64,000 nt of DNA from contig NC_019814.1 of the NCBI RefSeq assembly GCF_000319245.1, positions 434,001-498,000 of the forward strand, given 5' to 3'. The DNA comes from Candidatus Kinetoplastibacterium blastocrithidii (ex Strigomonas culicis) (lineage in GTDB: Bacteria > Pseudomonadota > Gammaproteobacteria > Burkholderiales > Burkholderiaceae_B). Below, piece by piece: positions 16,849 through 26,261 of the stretch (its first letter is position 1; each line of letters begins with the position of its first letter). The notes beneath the pieces were generated by a model. That model saw nothing but the letters and a program-made list of their open reading frames with translations. It did not search any database and was not told where the DNA came from. Both the position numbers and the translations under genes were made by a program.

Positions 16849-18189
16849 ATGAAAAATGATAGTAACGATGACTTAGATGATATTTTTACTGTTTCTGGTC
16901 TAAACAAGAAGGTTAGCTTATTACTTGAGAATGAAATTTCTTTAGTCTGGGTAAAAGGTGAGGTTTCTAATTTCATTATTGCTAATTCTGGTCATTGGTA
17001 TTTTACCATGAAGGATAGTATTGCTTCAGTAAAAGTTGTCATGTTTAAGAGCAGGGCAAATGCAATTAAACAAAAACTTAAGGATGGGGATGAGATAGAA
17101 ATTTATGCCAATGCTTCTTTATATGTGCCAAGAGGAGAGTATCAACTACAATCTCTCTTACTAAGAAAGTCAGGGATAGGTAGATTGCATGAGAAATTTT
17201 TGGCGCTAAAAAATAAATTATCTGAAGAGGGGTTATTTAAACAGGCAAATCGTCTGCCGAAATTAATACCAGTATCTATTGGAATAATAACTTCTCTGAA
17301 TACAGCAGCTCTACGTGATGTCCTAGTTTCATTAAATAGAAGAGCTCCTTATGTTAAAATTGTCATATATCCTACCCCTGTCCAAGGAATAGATGCATCA
17401 TTGAAGATATTGGAAAAAATTATCACTATCAATAATAGGATGGAAGTCGATACGTTATTATTAGTTCGTGGCGGTGGAAGCTTAGAAGATTTATGGTGTT
17501 TTAATGATGAATCTTTGGCGCGTGTTATAGCTAATAGCTCAATCCCTATAATAAGCGGCATAGGTCATGAAACGGATTTCACTATAGCTGACTTTGCTTC
17601 AGATTTAAGAGCTCCTACGCCTACTGCTGCTGCTGAGCTCTCTTGTTCTAATATTGTTGATCTAACAAACAAGATTAAATTTTTCTGTAGACATATATAT
17701 AGATCTCAAAGATGTATAATAGATAACTGTTTTCAATGTTTAGATATATTATCCAGAAGGATTGTTTCTCCTTTAATAGATATTAAAATCTTCCTGGAAA
17801 GAATTAATGTTTTAAAAAAACTATTAGCCTCTTGTATTAGAGGCAAATTAGTTGAGCGTCGATCAAAATTTAATTTAATTGTAAATAGTTTGCATTTTAA
17901 TGCTACCAATATTAGTATGGAAGCAAGGAGGTTATTTATATTGTCAGATAAACTTAGGAAAGTTTATCTTGATGGTGTCGCCTCGAGGCAAGCTGTGGTC
18001 CAATCTGCTATGGCTATTATTCATGCTTTTAATCCTGAAAATATTTTACATAAAGGTTATTCTGTAGTTCGTGACATTAATGGCAATGTGATTAAAAGTT
18101 ATGATAGCGTGTCATCCGGACAAAAGCTAGAGATTCAATTATCAGATGGATTTATAGAAACCATAGTATATAGTAGCAAAAACAAGTAA
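16849..18189 (+). CDS. xseA: Exodeoxyribonuclease VII large subunit
   Basis: XseA is the catalytic subunit of a single-strand DNA exonuclease. The ATG at 16849 gives 446 residues, normal for the family. An N-terminal OB fold (VSGLNKKVSLLLENEISLVWVKGEVSNF, then SGHWYFTMKD) precedes the catalytic domain with PVSIGIITSLNTAALRDV, LLVRGGGSLEDLW and ISGIGHETDFTIADFASDLRAPTPTAAAEL. The small subunit XseB is not in this window. sodB follows 35 nt later, as in Bordetella. Confidence 0.95.
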   Translation: MKNDSNDDLDDIFTVSGLNKKVSLLLENEISLVWVKGEVSNFIIANSGHWYFTMKDSIASVKVVMFKSRANAIKQKLKDGDEIEIYANASLYVPRGEYQLQSLLLRKSGIGRLHEKFLALKNKLSEEGLFKQANRLPKLIPVSIGIITSLNTAALRDVLVSLNRRAPYVKIVIYPTPVQGIDASLKILEKIITINNRMEVDTLLLVRGGGSLEDLWCFNDESLARVIANSSIPIISGIGHETDFTIADFASDLRAPTPTAAAELSCSNIVDLTNKIKFFCRHIYRSQRCIIDNCFQCLDILSRRIVSPLIDIKIFLERINVLKKLLASCIRGKLVERRSKFNLIVNSLHFNATNISMEARRLFILSDKLRKVYLDGVASRQAVVQSAMAIIHAFNPENILHKGYSVVRDINGNVIKSYDSVSSGQKLEIQLSDGFIETIVYSSKNK

Positions 18190-18224
18190 AGTCTTTATCA
18201 ATCTTTGAGGAGTTTTTTATAGTT

Positions 18225-18806
18225 ATGAGTTACAATCTTCCGCCTTTACCATATGATGCTAGTTCCTTATCTCCATATATTTCTAAAGAAACGATAGAGT
18301 TTCATTATGGCAAACACCATAAGACTTATGTCGATAATTTGAATAATCTTATTTCTGATAATGAATTAAGTAAATTAAACCTGGATGATATTATTAAGAA
18401 TTCTACTGGTGCCATATTTAATAATGCTGCTCAAATATGGAATCATAACTTTTATTGGAATAGTCTTTCACCTATTTTTAACCAACATCCATCTGATATT
18501 TTATTGAAATCAATAGAGTTGAAGTGGGGCAATTTTGAGAATTTTAAAGAATCTTTTACAAGATCAGCATTAAGTAATTTTGGTTCTGGATGGACTTGGC
18601 TTGTAAAGAAAACAGATGGTTCTTTGGATATAGTAAATACAAGCAATGCAAACACTCCTATTATTACTGAAGATAAGGCATTATTAACTTGTGATGTATG
18701 GGAGCATGCTTACTATATAGACTATCGTAATTCTAGAGCTAAGTACCTGGAAAACTTTTGGGAAATAATAAACTGGAATTTTGTGAGCTCTAATTTTTCT
18801 GGCTAG
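18225..18806 (+). CDS. sodB: Superoxide dismutase [Fe]
   Basis: SodB converts superoxide to peroxide and oxygen in the cytoplasm. The metal ligands are visible: H27 in FHYGKHHKTY, a His in WNHNFYWN at about 75, and the Asp and His of DVWEHAYYIDY near residue 160. The NNAAQIWNHNFYW block with Gln at the second-shell position favours iron over manganese. The 193-residue length is normal. An AGGAG ribosome site precedes the ATG. It is the only oxidative-stress enzyme in the window. Confidence 0.95.
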   Translation: MSYNLPPLPYDASSLSPYISKETIEFHYGKHHKTYVDNLNNLISDNELSKLNLDDIIKNSTGAIFNNAAQIWNHNFYWNSLSPIFNQHPSDILLKSIELKWGNFENFKESFTRSALSNFGSGWTWLVKKTDGSLDIVNTSNANTPIITEDKALLTCDVWEHAYYIDYRNSRAKYLENFWEIINWNFVSSNFSG

Positions 18807-18827
18807 ATGTGTTTTGGTGTTTTATGT

Positions 18828-18871
18828 AAACAAAAGACAACAATATACCAATATAGAGTTGTCCTTTGTTT
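18828..18871. terminator. Bidirectional terminator-like hairpin between sodB and csp
   Basis: Arms at 18828-18841 and 18858-18871 pair over 14 positions with a single mismatch and a 16-nt loop. The A-rich left arm and T-rich right arm give T-rich ends on both strands. It lies between the convergent genes sodB and csp, just where a shared terminator is expected. Confidence 0.6.
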
Positions 18872-18961
18872 GGTCTACGATAAATAGTTATTGAAAGTTT
18901 TCAATCTTAATTTCAATAAATATCCAATTAAGGCAACAACTGAGTAATTTCTCAAATTGTT

Positions 18962-19210
18962 TTAAGCTGATGTAATGTTAAGTGCTTGTTTTCCTTTAGG
19001 TCCTTGAACAGTTTCATAAGATACTTTCTGACCTTCTTTTAGTGTTTTAAAACCATCCATTTGAATTGATGAGAAGTGAGCAAATATCTCCTCCCCGCCG
19101 TTATCTGGAGTAATAAACCCAAAACCTTTAGCATCATTGAACCACTTTACAGTTCCTGTTGATTTGGTTTGGTTATGATCGGTATTAAATGTGTCGTTTG
19201 TACTAGACAT
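18962..19210 (-). CDS. Cold shock domain protein (CspA family)
   Basis: This small nucleic-acid chaperone has RNP1 (KGFGFITP) and RNP2-like (EIFAHFS) motifs after [10 protein letters not shown]. The cold shock domain occupies residues 17-82; a 16-residue polar N-terminal extension ([17 protein letters not shown]) precedes it, longer than in E. coli CspA. The gene has an AGAGG ribosome site and an unusually long leader for this genome, consistent with the post-transcriptional control known for csp genes. Which paralogue it is cannot be said. Confidence 0.93.
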   Translation of the reverse strand: MSSTNDTFNTDHNQTKSTGTVKWFNDAKGFGFITPDNGGEEIFAHFSSIQMDGFKTLKEGQKVSYETVQGPKGKQALNITSA

Positions 19211-19328
19211 GCAGACTGCCTCTTTAAATCACATGCTTGCAGATAAAAAAATAAAAATGAACAGAACCCCATCTAGCTATTACCTACGCAATAAGCTAAA
19301 CAATGAGATTAAGCATTCCAACAACATG

Positions 19329-19358
19329 ATAATGCTACGCTTTCCTTTGTCTAGTCAA
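19329..19358 (-). promoter_or_regulatory. Candidate promoter for the cold shock gene
   Basis: On the minus strand TTGACT (19353-19358) and CATTAT (19329-19334) are 18 nt apart, five and four matches to the sigma-70 consensus. A transcript would start near 19322 and have a leader of about 110 nt before the csp ATG. Confidence 0.45.
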
Positions 19359-19503
19359 TAGAACGAGTGATACTTATAGTAATTTTTCGGTAAATATATC
19401 GTTATTCCAACACTTAAGGTTATTTTTACAACATATCCTGATATTTGCTTTATATTTTAAATATCTGGTAGAATTTTCATTATTTATTTTAGGCTCTAGT
19501 GTC

Positions 19504-19767
19504 ATGAAAAAAAACAAATGGTTTGAGGGACTACAGGAAAATATAGGAAATAGCATTGTTAGCGGTGCTTCTAGCCTAAAGAAAGATATAGAAAACGGTA
19601 TTAATCTCCTAGTAAATAATGCTGTATCTAAATTGGATTTAGTTACTAACGAAGAGCTAGAGTCTCAAGTAGAAATTCTAGAGTTTATTAGAGAAGAAAT
19701 GTCTAGATTGAACAATATAATTGAAAATTTAGAATTACGCATAGAGGAATTGGAAAATAATAAATAA
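19504..19767 (+). CDS. ubiK: UbiK/YqiC family coiled-coil protein
   Basis: This 87-residue protein has an amphipathic N-terminal segment (WFEGLQENIGNSI to VNNAVSKLDLV) and a C-terminal coiled coil (ESQVEILEFIREEMSRLNNIIENLELRIEELE), the layout of the YqiC/BMFP family. The SKLDLVTNEELESQVEIL stretch is its signature. In Gammaproteobacteria UbiK is an accessory factor of aerobic ubiquinone synthesis that associates with lipids; a role in quinone synthesis here is by homology. It stands where infC would precede rpmI in many genomes. Confidence 0.78.
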   Translation: MKKNKWFEGLQENIGNSIVSGASSLKKDIENGINLLVNNAVSKLDLVTNEELESQVEILEFIREEMSRLNNIIENLELRIEELENNK

Positions 19768-19780
19768 ATTTAGGTCTAGT

Positions 19781-19812
19781 TTGTTTATTATTTCTGATGA
19801 TAATGCTATAAT
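19781..19812 (+). promoter_or_regulatory. Candidate promoter of the rpmI-rplT operon
   Basis: A perfect TATAAT is at 19807-19812; the best -35 candidate is TTGTTT at 19781-19786, with a long 20-nt spacer. A start near 19819 would give a leader of about 120 nt holding two hairpins: CACTTAG/CTAGGTG (19820-19826 with 19837-19843) followed by a T-rich stretch, and a near-palindrome at 19879-19897. Such a leader could carry ribosomal-protein autoregulation, but no L20 site is recognisable. Confidence 0.4.
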
Positions 19813-19940
19813 TAAAGAGCACTTAGTCGCAAATGGCTAGGTGTTTAGTTTTTTATGAGAAGCAATTTGGTTAAAGTTTCGTATATTTAATATACGATCA
19901 CCATTTTTGTTATATAACAACAATATTTTTAGGAACAATT

Positions 19941-20138
19941 ATGCCTAAAATGAAAACCAAACGAGGCGCGGCGAAACGGTTTCAGTTTCGCAGTAGTGGT
20001 TCTATAAAGCGAGCACAGGCTTTTAAGCGTCATATTCTTACAAAGAAAAATACCAAGGTGAAGCGTCAATTACGTGGATCTACTGTGGTTCATGATTCGG
20101 ATGTGGCCCTAGTTAGAGCCATGATGCCTTATGCTTAA
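19941..20138 (+). CDS. rpmI: 50S ribosomal protein L35
   Basis: This 65-residue basic protein of the large subunit starts [15 protein letters not shown] and carries the conserved [20 protein letters not shown] block. An AGGAAC ribosome site precedes the ATG. It is followed after 17 nt by rplT, the near-universal rpmI-rplT pair; infC, which often comes first, is not upstream here. Confidence 0.97.
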   Translation: MPKMKTKRGAAKRFQFRSSGSIKRAQAFKRHILTKKNTKVKRQLRGSTVVHDSDVALVRAMMPYA

Positions 20139-20155
20139 ATTAATGGAGAATTAAT

Positions 20156-20509
20156 ATGCCTCGCGTAAAACGTGGTGTTACTGCACACGCTCGTCATAAA
20201 AAAATTATCAGCGCAGCTAAAGGATATTTAGGTCGTCGTGGCAATGTCTTTAGAATAGCAAAACAAGCAGTCATGCGTGCTGGACAATATGCATACCGTG
20301 ATCGTAGAAACAAAAAACGTACATTTAGATCGTTATGGATTACTCGTATAAATGCAGCAGTAAGAGAGCATGATCTAAACTACAGCACATTCATGTCTGG
20401 TTTAAAGAAAATTATGGTAGAAGTTGATCGTAAAGTGCTATCAGATATGGCCATAAATGATAAAAAAGGATTTTCTTTCTTAGTTCAGAAGGTAAAAGAT
20501 ATCTTATAA
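20156..20509 (+). CDS. rplT: 50S ribosomal protein L20
   Basis: L20 is essential for early 50S assembly and in many bacteria represses its own operon. The 117 residues start [19 protein letters not shown] and include [22 protein letters not shown] and [19 protein letters not shown], all highly conserved. A GGAG ribosome site lies in the 17-nt gap after rpmI. pheS follows 60 nt downstream. Confidence 0.97.
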   Translation: MPRVKRGVTAHARHKKIISAAKGYLGRRGNVFRIAKQAVMRAGQYAYRDRRNKKRTFRSLWITRINAAVREHDLNYSTFMSGLKKIMVEVDRKVLSDMAINDKKGFSFLVQKVKDIL

Positions 20510-20569
20510 ATTAATCTTTCTCTGTGAATATATTTCATATTACATTTGCAGAGAGAAAGTGTTTAGCAA

Positions 20570-21589
20570 ATGAATTTATCACTAGATAATATTATTAAAC
20601 AGGCTGAGTATGCATTTGAGTCGGCTAAAGATTCTACTGGCCTTGAGAATGCTAAAGCTCATTTTTTAGGCAAGAATGGTGTGTTTGCTTCGTTGCTTAA
20701 GGGTATTAGCAACGTAAGGTTGGAAGATAGAAGAGGTTATGGTTCTAGTATAAATTCTGCTAAGAAAAAGGTAGATTTTTTACTGTCTCGGCATAGGGAA
20801 AGATTGCTAAATAAAGAACTAGAGCTTCGTTGTTCCTCTGAAGAGATTGATGTTACATTACCTGGTAGAGGTTTAGTTTCAGGATCTGTGCATCCTATAA
20901 TGCGTAGTTGGGAGAGAATTGAGAAGATATTTCGCTCCATCGGCTTTGATGTTATTGATGGACCAGAGCTAGAAACTGATTGGAATAATTTTACAGCATT
21001 AAATAGCCCTTTAGGACATCCTGCTCGTTCTATGCAAGATACTTTTTATTTGGATTTAAAAGATAAAAATGATTTGCAACTTCTTTTGCGAACTCATACT
21101 AGTCCTATGCAGGTTAGGTATTCAAGAACTAATAAGCCTCCAATCAAGATTATATCACCTGGTAAAACCTATAGGGTAGACAGCGACTCTACCCATTCAC
21201 CTATGTTTCATCAAGTTGAAGGGTTATGGATAGATAGAAATGTATCATTCTCTGATCTTAAAGGGGTTTATACTAGTTTTTTAAAATGTTTTTTTGAAAA
21301 TGATGATTTGAAAATAAGATTTCGCCCCTCATTTTTTCCATTTACTGAACCGTCAGCAGAGATAGACATGATGTTTACTACTGGATCTAATCGTGGAAAA
21401 TGGTTAGAGATATCAGGTTCTGGGCAGGTTCATCCAAATGTTATTCGCAATTTTGGTTTAAATCCTGAGGATTATATGGGATTTGCATTTGGTTCTGGTC
21501 TAGAACGTCTCACAATGTTGCGCTATGGGATAAATGATTTACGTTGTTTTTACGAAAACGATCTACGTTTTTTGCGTCAAATTAGATAG
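20570..21589 (+). CDS. pheS: Phenylalanyl-tRNA synthetase alpha subunit
   Basis: PheS is the catalytic class II subunit of the alpha2-beta2 enzyme charging tRNA-Phe. An N-terminal coiled coil (residues 1-85) is followed by the catalytic domain with [18 protein letters not shown], motif 2 ([10 protein letters not shown]) and motif 3 ([18 protein letters not shown]). Length 339 is normal. Part of rpmI-rplT-pheS-pheT-ihfA; pheT follows 22 nt later. Confidence 0.96.
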   Translation: MNLSLDNIIKQAEYAFESAKDSTGLENAKAHFLGKNGVFASLLKGISNVRLEDRRGYGSSINSAKKKVDFLLSRHRERLLNKELELRCSSEEIDVTLPGRGLVSGSVHPIMRSWERIEKIFRSIGFDVIDGPELETDWNNFTALNSPLGHPARSMQDTFYLDLKDKNDLQLLLRTHTSPMQVRYSRTNKPPIKIISPGKTYRVDSDSTHSPMFHQVEGLWIDRNVSFSDLKGVYTSFLKCFFENDDLKIRFRPSFFPFTEPSAEIDMMFTTGSNRGKWLEISGSGQVHPNVIRNFGLNPEDYMGFAFGSGLERLTMLRYGINDLRCFYENDLRFLRQIR

Positions 21590-21611
21590 ATATTAAAATC
21601 GGTTTTTTATA

Positions 21612-24026
21612 ATGCAATTTCCAGAATCATGGCTACGATCCATTGTTAATCCTAATATTACTAGTGATGATCTAGCTGAAAAGCTAACTATGGCAGGACT
21701 AGAAGTAGAGAACATATCATCTTCTGCAAATGCTTCCTCAAATAAGATTATATCAGTTAAAATACTAGACTTAAGTGCCTTATCTAAAGTTCATGATAAT
21801 TGCTATATATGCACAGTAGACTGTGGTCCTTTGCATGGTATTTGTTATGCAATATCTAATATTTCTTCAGTTAGATCGGGAATGATTGTTCCAATGTTTT
21901 GGATAGAGCCCGACTCTCCTGTTTTTAATAAATATAAATCATCATCACTTAATATAAATTTAAACGGAATTATATGCTCCTCTGAAGAGCTTGGTGTTTT
22001 TAATAATATTAATAATTTATTTACCTTAGACAATGATTTTCTTCTGGGCATAGATCTAAATTATTTACTAAATATAGATAATATATTTACAATAAAATTA
22101 ACTCCCAATAGAGCTGATTGTTTGTCTATTCTTGGTTTAGCTAGGGAAGTGTCTGCTATAACTGATACTAGTATTAATATTCCAAAATATAAATCTATAT
22201 CAGAATCTATAAAGGATTTTTTGCCGATTGATATATCTTCCAATGGATTATGTGGTCATTATTCAGGTAGGGTTATTCGTAATGTAGATGCAAGCCTAGA
22301 CACGCCTATTTGGATAAGATCCAGGTTAGAGAATTCCGGTCAAAAGAGTATTTCGGTATTAGTGGACATATCTAATTACTTAATGTTGGAGTTTGGTATA
22401 CCATCACATATTTATGACCTAGATTCTATTAATGGTAGTTTATCTATTCGTTGGTCTCGCAATGGTGAGAGTATAAGTTTAATAGATGGCAAGAATCTTG
22501 TTTTTGATGAAAAGATAGGAGTTGTTAGTGATAATAATGGTCCTATTTGTTTAGCTGGAATAATGGGAGGTAAAAGGACATCTGTTGATATAGACACCAA
22601 GAATATATTTGTGGAATCTGCTTTTTGGTTTCCTGATGCTATTTTAGGAAAATCTAGGTTATATAAAATAAATTCTGAATCAGCATATAGATTTGAACGT
22701 GGTGTAGATTACTCTAGATCATTAGACTTTATTAATACCTTAACTAGTTTAATAGTAGAAATATGTGGTGGTGTTATTGGTCCTGTTTCTAAGTCAGTTA
22801 GGGAGCTTCCTAATAGAAATCCTGTAAAAATGAGGTTGTCTCGCTGTAAGATGGTTCTTGGTATATACATTACCATTAATGATATTAGTATCATATTTAC
22901 AAAATTAGGTTTTAGCTTCAAGGAGAGTAACGAGGTTTTTATTGTTGACCCTCCAGCATATAGATTTGATATTTCAATAGAAGAGGATTTGATTGAGGAA
23001 GTAGCAAGAATGTATGGTTATGACAATATACCAGTCTCTCCTCCATTAACTTCTATTAAAATTTTACCTGTTTCTGAGAGCAAGTTAGATAGACATTATT
23101 TTAGTCATTTAATGGCTGATAGAGGCTATCAAGAGGTTATAAATTATAGTTTTGTTGATCCGGAATGGGAGCGTATATATTATAATAATCTAAATCCAAT
23201 AAAGATACTAAATCCCATATCTAGTAACTTATCTGTTATGAGATCTGGTCTGATTGCTGGCTTGGTTAATAATATAATACATAATGCTAATAGACAATTG
23301 ATTCGCGCTAGAGTTTTTGAGATAGGAAGGGTCTTTATCCGAGATAGTTCTATCATTGATAGTAATGATGATGTGGCTGGTATCCGTCAATCAGTTTTCA
23401 TGGCAGGTGCTGCTTGGGGATCTGTTTTTGAGGAACAGTGGGGATTAAAGAAAAGATTAGTAGATTTTTATGATGTTAAATCAGACGTCGAATCTTTATT
23501 AGGAGATAATTCTTTAAACATAGAGTTTAAAAAATCTTTCCATAGTGCATTGCATCCTGGAAGAACTGCTAGTTTAGTACTAAGTGATAATAGCATAGCA
23601 GGATGGATCGGAGAGTTAAGTCCTAAAATAACTTTTGAAGCAGGATTATCGGCTCCTCCTATTGTTTTTGAGATTGATTTGAGATACTTAATTAACAGAA
23701 GTATACCTTATTTCAAGGAGTATTCAAGGCAACCAGTTGTGACAAGAGATTTATCTATATGGTTGGACTGTAGTATCGAATTTCAGTCAATTAAGGATAT
23801 AATTAATATTTTAATAAAATCCGATGATAATATTTCAATTGTTAAGGATTTTATAATTTTTGATGTATGGAATGATATTAATGATCCCGTAAAAAAGCAA
23901 AAAAGTATTGCAATGCGCTTCTATATGCAAGACACGAAAACTTTAGATGAAGAAAGGGTTTCTTTGTGTATGAGTCTGATATTAGACAAATTAATACAGG
24001 TTTTTAATGTCAGTCAACGCGCATGA
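21612..24026 (+). CDS. pheT: Phenylalanyl-tRNA synthetase beta subunit
   Basis: PheT binds tRNA-Phe and edits mischarged tyrosine. The 804 residues contain, in order, the N-terminal module (MQFPESWLRSIVNP), a tRNA-binding OB fold up to about residue 150, B3/B4 and B5 domains with ESAYRFERGVD at about residue 355, a catalytic-like core, and the C-terminal anticodon-binding domain (YFKEYSRQPVVTRDLSIWL). Length matches other betaproteobacteria, so there is no reduction here. Confidence 0.96.
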   Translation: MQFPESWLRSIVNPNITSDDLAEKLTMAGLEVENISSSANASSNKIISVKILDLSALSKVHDNCYICTVDCGPLHGICYAISNISSVRSGMIVPMFWIEPDSPVFNKYKSSSLNINLNGIICSSEELGVFNNINNLFTLDNDFLLGIDLNYLLNIDNIFTIKLTPNRADCLSILGLAREVSAITDTSINIPKYKSISESIKDFLPIDISSNGLCGHYSGRVIRNVDASLDTPIWIRSRLENSGQKSISVLVDISNYLMLEFGIPSHIYDLDSINGSLSIRWSRNGESISLIDGKNLVFDEKIGVVSDNNGPICLAGIMGGKRTSVDIDTKNIFVESAFWFPDAILGKSRLYKINSESAYRFERGVDYSRSLDFINTLTSLIVEICGGVIGPVSKSVRELPNRNPVKMRLSRCKMVLGIYITINDISIIFTKLGFSFKESNEVFIVDPPAYRFDISIEEDLIEEVARMYGYDNIPVSPPLTSIKILPVSESKLDRHYFSHLMADRGYQEVINYSFVDPEWERIYYNNLNPIKILNPISSNLSVMRSGLIAGLVNNIIHNANRQLIRARVFEIGRVFIRDSSIIDSNDDVAGIRQSVFMAGAAWGSVFEEQWGLKKRLVDFYDVKSDVESLLGDNSLNIEFKKSFHSALHPGRTASLVLSDNSIAGWIGELSPKITFEAGLSAPPIVFEIDLRYLINRSIPYFKEYSRQPVVTRDLSIWLDCSIEFQSIKDIINILIKSDDNISIVKDFIIFDVWNDINDPVKKQKSIAMRFYMQDTKTLDEERVSLCMSLILDKLIQVFNVSQRA

Positions 24027-24057
24027 ATTCCATTAAATTAATTGGGATGAGACTATA

Positions 24058-24363
24058 GTGCTAAAATCTAACACTCTAACTAAAGCTGAGTTAGTTATTT
24101 TATTGTTTGAGAGAACAGGATTAACTAAACGAGATTCAAGATTTATTGTAGAATGTTTTTTTGATGAAATAGCAAATTTTTTATATGAGGGACATAATTT
24201 CAAATTATCTGGTTTTGGTAATTTTCATTTACTAGATAAAATGCAACGTCCAGGAAGAAATCCTAAAACAGGTAAAGCATTTAATGTTTCTGCGCGTAGA
24301 GTTGTATCTTTCCATGCCAGCAACAAGTTAAAAAAAAAGATAAATAACAGAAATGGATTATAA
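24058..24363 (+). CDS. ihfA: Integration host factor alpha subunit
   Basis: IhfA pairs with IhfB to bend DNA at specific sites. The 101 residues have the HU/IHF fold with LTKAELVILLFERTGLTKRDS and the DNA-intercalating arm GRNPKTGKAFNVSARRVVSF, with Pro at the arm tip. The start is a GTG at 24058 behind a GGGATGAG ribosome site. It follows pheT by 31 nt, the standard pheT-ihfA order, which separates it from HU and from ihfB. Confidence 0.93.
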   Translation: MLKSNTLTKAELVILLFERTGLTKRDSRFIVECFFDEIANFLYEGHNFKLSGFGNFHLLDKMQRPGRNPKTGKAFNVSARRVVSFHASNKLKKKINNRNGL

Positions 24364-24418
24364 TTATAATATTTGTAATCTTGACTGCTAGTTAATATTT
24401 ATTAGATTCGAGTTTTAT

Positions 24419-24799
24419 ATGATATCAAGAAATTTACCATCTATCCCATTGAAATCTTATTTCACAGTAAGAGAAGTATTAGATTTGTGTAAAATTGAGC
24501 AACATATATTAAGATATTGGGATAGCGAGTTTATTCAGCCTAAAATTGGGAATGTAAAGATTAATCGTAGATACTACAATAGAAAAGAAGTCTTTTTGAT
24601 AAGGAGAATAAGAGATTTACTTTACAATAAAGGATTTACAATCCATAGAGTAAAGAATTTATTATCTAATGTTAAAGACTGCTCTTATTACGATCTTAAT
24701 TGTGCTGTAAATTTAACTGGGTCTGAGTTAAATATCTTAAACAAAGAAATAGAGAGCACTATTAGTCTATTAAAAGAAGCAATTATAGATTCTGAGTAA
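24419..24799 (+). CDS. MerR-family regulator downstream of ihfA
   Basis: This 126-residue protein has a MerR-type winged helix: YFTVREVLDLCKIEQHILRYWDSEF, then INRRYYNRKEVFLIRRIRDLLYNKGFTI. No metal-binding cysteine pattern or ligand domain follows; there is only a short helical tail. A MerR-like gene behind ihfA is common in beta- and gammaproteobacteria, but its target is unknown. It is the only DNA-binding regulator of this kind in the window. Confidence 0.87.
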   Translation: MISRNLPSIPLKSYFTVREVLDLCKIEQHILRYWDSEFIQPKIGNVKINRRYYNRKEVFLIRRIRDLLYNKGFTIHRVKNLLSNVKDCSYYDLNCAVNLTGSELNILNKEIESTISLLKEAIIDSE

Positions 24800-24913
24800 T
24801 AATTAAAAATTGCAAAATATTTTAGTTGTCGTTTTCTCTAATATGTATGCTTTTTATAATATAGTATATGAAGCTGTATTCGGGTTTTCTATTTATAGTG
24901 GGGTAGTCATGTT

Positions 24914-25132
24914 ATGTGTTTTTATAGTCAAGACGTATTGGTAGATATATCGACTGCTGCTATGGATACTGGTGGTTATGGTGTGTTTCTAACAATAACA
25001 TCAGACAGCGGTTCTAAAGTTGATAATGTTTTTTCATATTTGGGTGATTGTGAATCCTTATATGAAGCAGTTAGTTTAGCTGAAATATTTGCTAATAAAT
25101 GGATAGATGAGAATTTAATTTCAAATTCTTAA
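24914..25132 (+). CDS. Small conserved-looking protein of unknown function
   Basis: This 72-residue acidic protein (MCFYSQDVLVDISTAAMDTGGYGVFLTI and so on) is not recognised. It reads like one short beta-rich N-terminal half (strands VLVDIST and YGVFLTITSD) and a helical C-terminal half (LYEAVSLAEIFANKWIDENL). There is no signal peptide or membrane segment. A GGGG run lies just upstream of the ATG, and the coding base pattern matches neighbouring genes, so I take it as real. It sits alone behind merR, with a 271-nt AT-rich gap after it. Confidence 0.6.
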   Translation: MCFYSQDVLVDISTAAMDTGGYGVFLTITSDSGSKVDNVFSYLGDCESLYEAVSLAEIFANKWIDENLISNS

Positions 25133-25343
25133 AAGTACTCATCAGATTATAATATCTTTAGTATGCTATTATTTAATTGAGTTCTATTTTCGTTTGCTAT
25201 TATATATCAATACAAAATATCTAATAGTTTTATTTATAAAATCAAATAAAAGTAAAAATAGCATATCCCATGATAAAAGAGTTATCTATTGTTTCGAAAT
25301 TATTTTATTATACTTGATTATGTTAATTGTCATAAATGTTATA

Positions 25344-25394
25344 TCTCTATACATAATCTTCTTGTTATAGTAAATATTTACTAATGTATAGAGA
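25344..25394 (-). terminator. Nested inverted repeats downstream of folD
   Basis: An 11-bp perfect inverted repeat (TCTCTATACAT at 25344-25354 and its complement at 25384-25394) encloses a 16-nt perfect palindrome (25368-25383). It starts 9 nt past the folD stop, so it may end the folD transcript, though the T tail is weak. The rest of 25133-25403 is AT-rich with no gene seen. Confidence 0.45.
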
Positions 25395-25403
25395 ATATAA
25401 TTG

Positions 25404-26261
25404 CTATTGGGTTTTAATTGATCTTTCTGATGATTCAACTGTATTTGTTAAAAGCATTGCTATTGTCATCGGGCCAACTCCTCCTGGAACTGGGGTTATG
25501 TAGCCGGCAATGTTTTTTACTGATGGAAAATCAATATCACCACATATTTTGTTTTCTGAGTTTCTATTTATACCAACATCTATTAATGTAGCTCCATATT
25601 TAATCATTGAGCCATTGATTATTCCTGGTTTGCCGACAGCTGCTATTATTATATCTGCTCTTTTTGTATGCAATTCAAGATTTTTTGTTTTTGAGTTGCA
25701 TATTGTTACTGTAGCGCCTTCTTTAAGCATAAGCATTGCTATAGGTTTTCCTACAATATTGCTTGCTCCAACTACAACAACTTCCGATCCTCTAATGTTA
25801 ATCTTCTCGTTTTTCAAAATTTGCATTATTCCATATGGAGTGCAGGGGCAAAACAACGGATTTCCTGTCATTAATAGTCCTGCATTTATAACATTAAATC
25901 CATCTACATCTTTATTATGATCTATTGCTTCTATTACCTTGTTGGTATCAATATGTTTAGGTAATGGTAATTGTACAAGAATCCCATTTATTTTATTGTC
26001 TTCATTTAATCTATGAATATGATTTAGTAATTCACTTTCTGTTATGTTTTCCGGATAATTTTCTTGTTTTGATAGTACTCCAACTCTTTCACATGCCTTA
26101 ACTTTATTTTTAACATAGATTTGTGAGGCGCTGCTTTCACCAACAAGTATTACAGCCAATCCTGGTGTTGTTCCGATATTTTTTAGTTTTTTTATTCTAT
26201 TTTCTAGATCATCATATATACGTTTTGATAATGCAAGACCATCTATTATTTTAGTATCCAT
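25404..26261 (-). CDS. folD: Methylenetetrahydrofolate dehydrogenase/cyclohydrolase FolD
   Basis: FolD interconverts methylene-, methenyl- and formyl-tetrahydrofolate, supplying one-carbon units for purines and formyl-Met. From the ATG at 26261 (AGGT ribosome site 9 nt upstream) it has 285 residues starting [11 protein letters not shown]; an upstream Met at 26297 is less likely. [13 protein letters not shown] holds the catalytic Lys at about residue 53; [12 protein letters not shown] and the NADP site [17 protein letters not shown] follow, and [11 protein letters not shown] is near the end. Confidence 0.95.
   Translation of the reverse strand: MDTKIIDGLALSKRIYDDLENRIKKLKNIGTTPGLAVILVGESSASQIYVKNKVKACERVGVLSKQENYPENITESELLNHIHRLNEDNKINGILVQLPLPKHIDTNKVIEAIDHNKDVDGFNVINAGLLMTGNPLFCPCTPYGIMQILKNEKINIRGSEVVVVGASNIVGKPIAMLMLKEGATVTICNSKTKNLELHTKRADIIIAAVGKPGIINGSMIKYGATLIDVGINRNSENKICGDIDFPSVKNIAGYITPVPGGVGPMTIAMLLTNTVESSERSIKTQ

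Noticed and set aside
25133-25403. Possible small RNA or degraded gene in the 271-nt gap
   Set aside because: Only AT-rich DNA and the folD-side inverted repeats are visible; no tRNA, RNase P or SRP RNA pattern.
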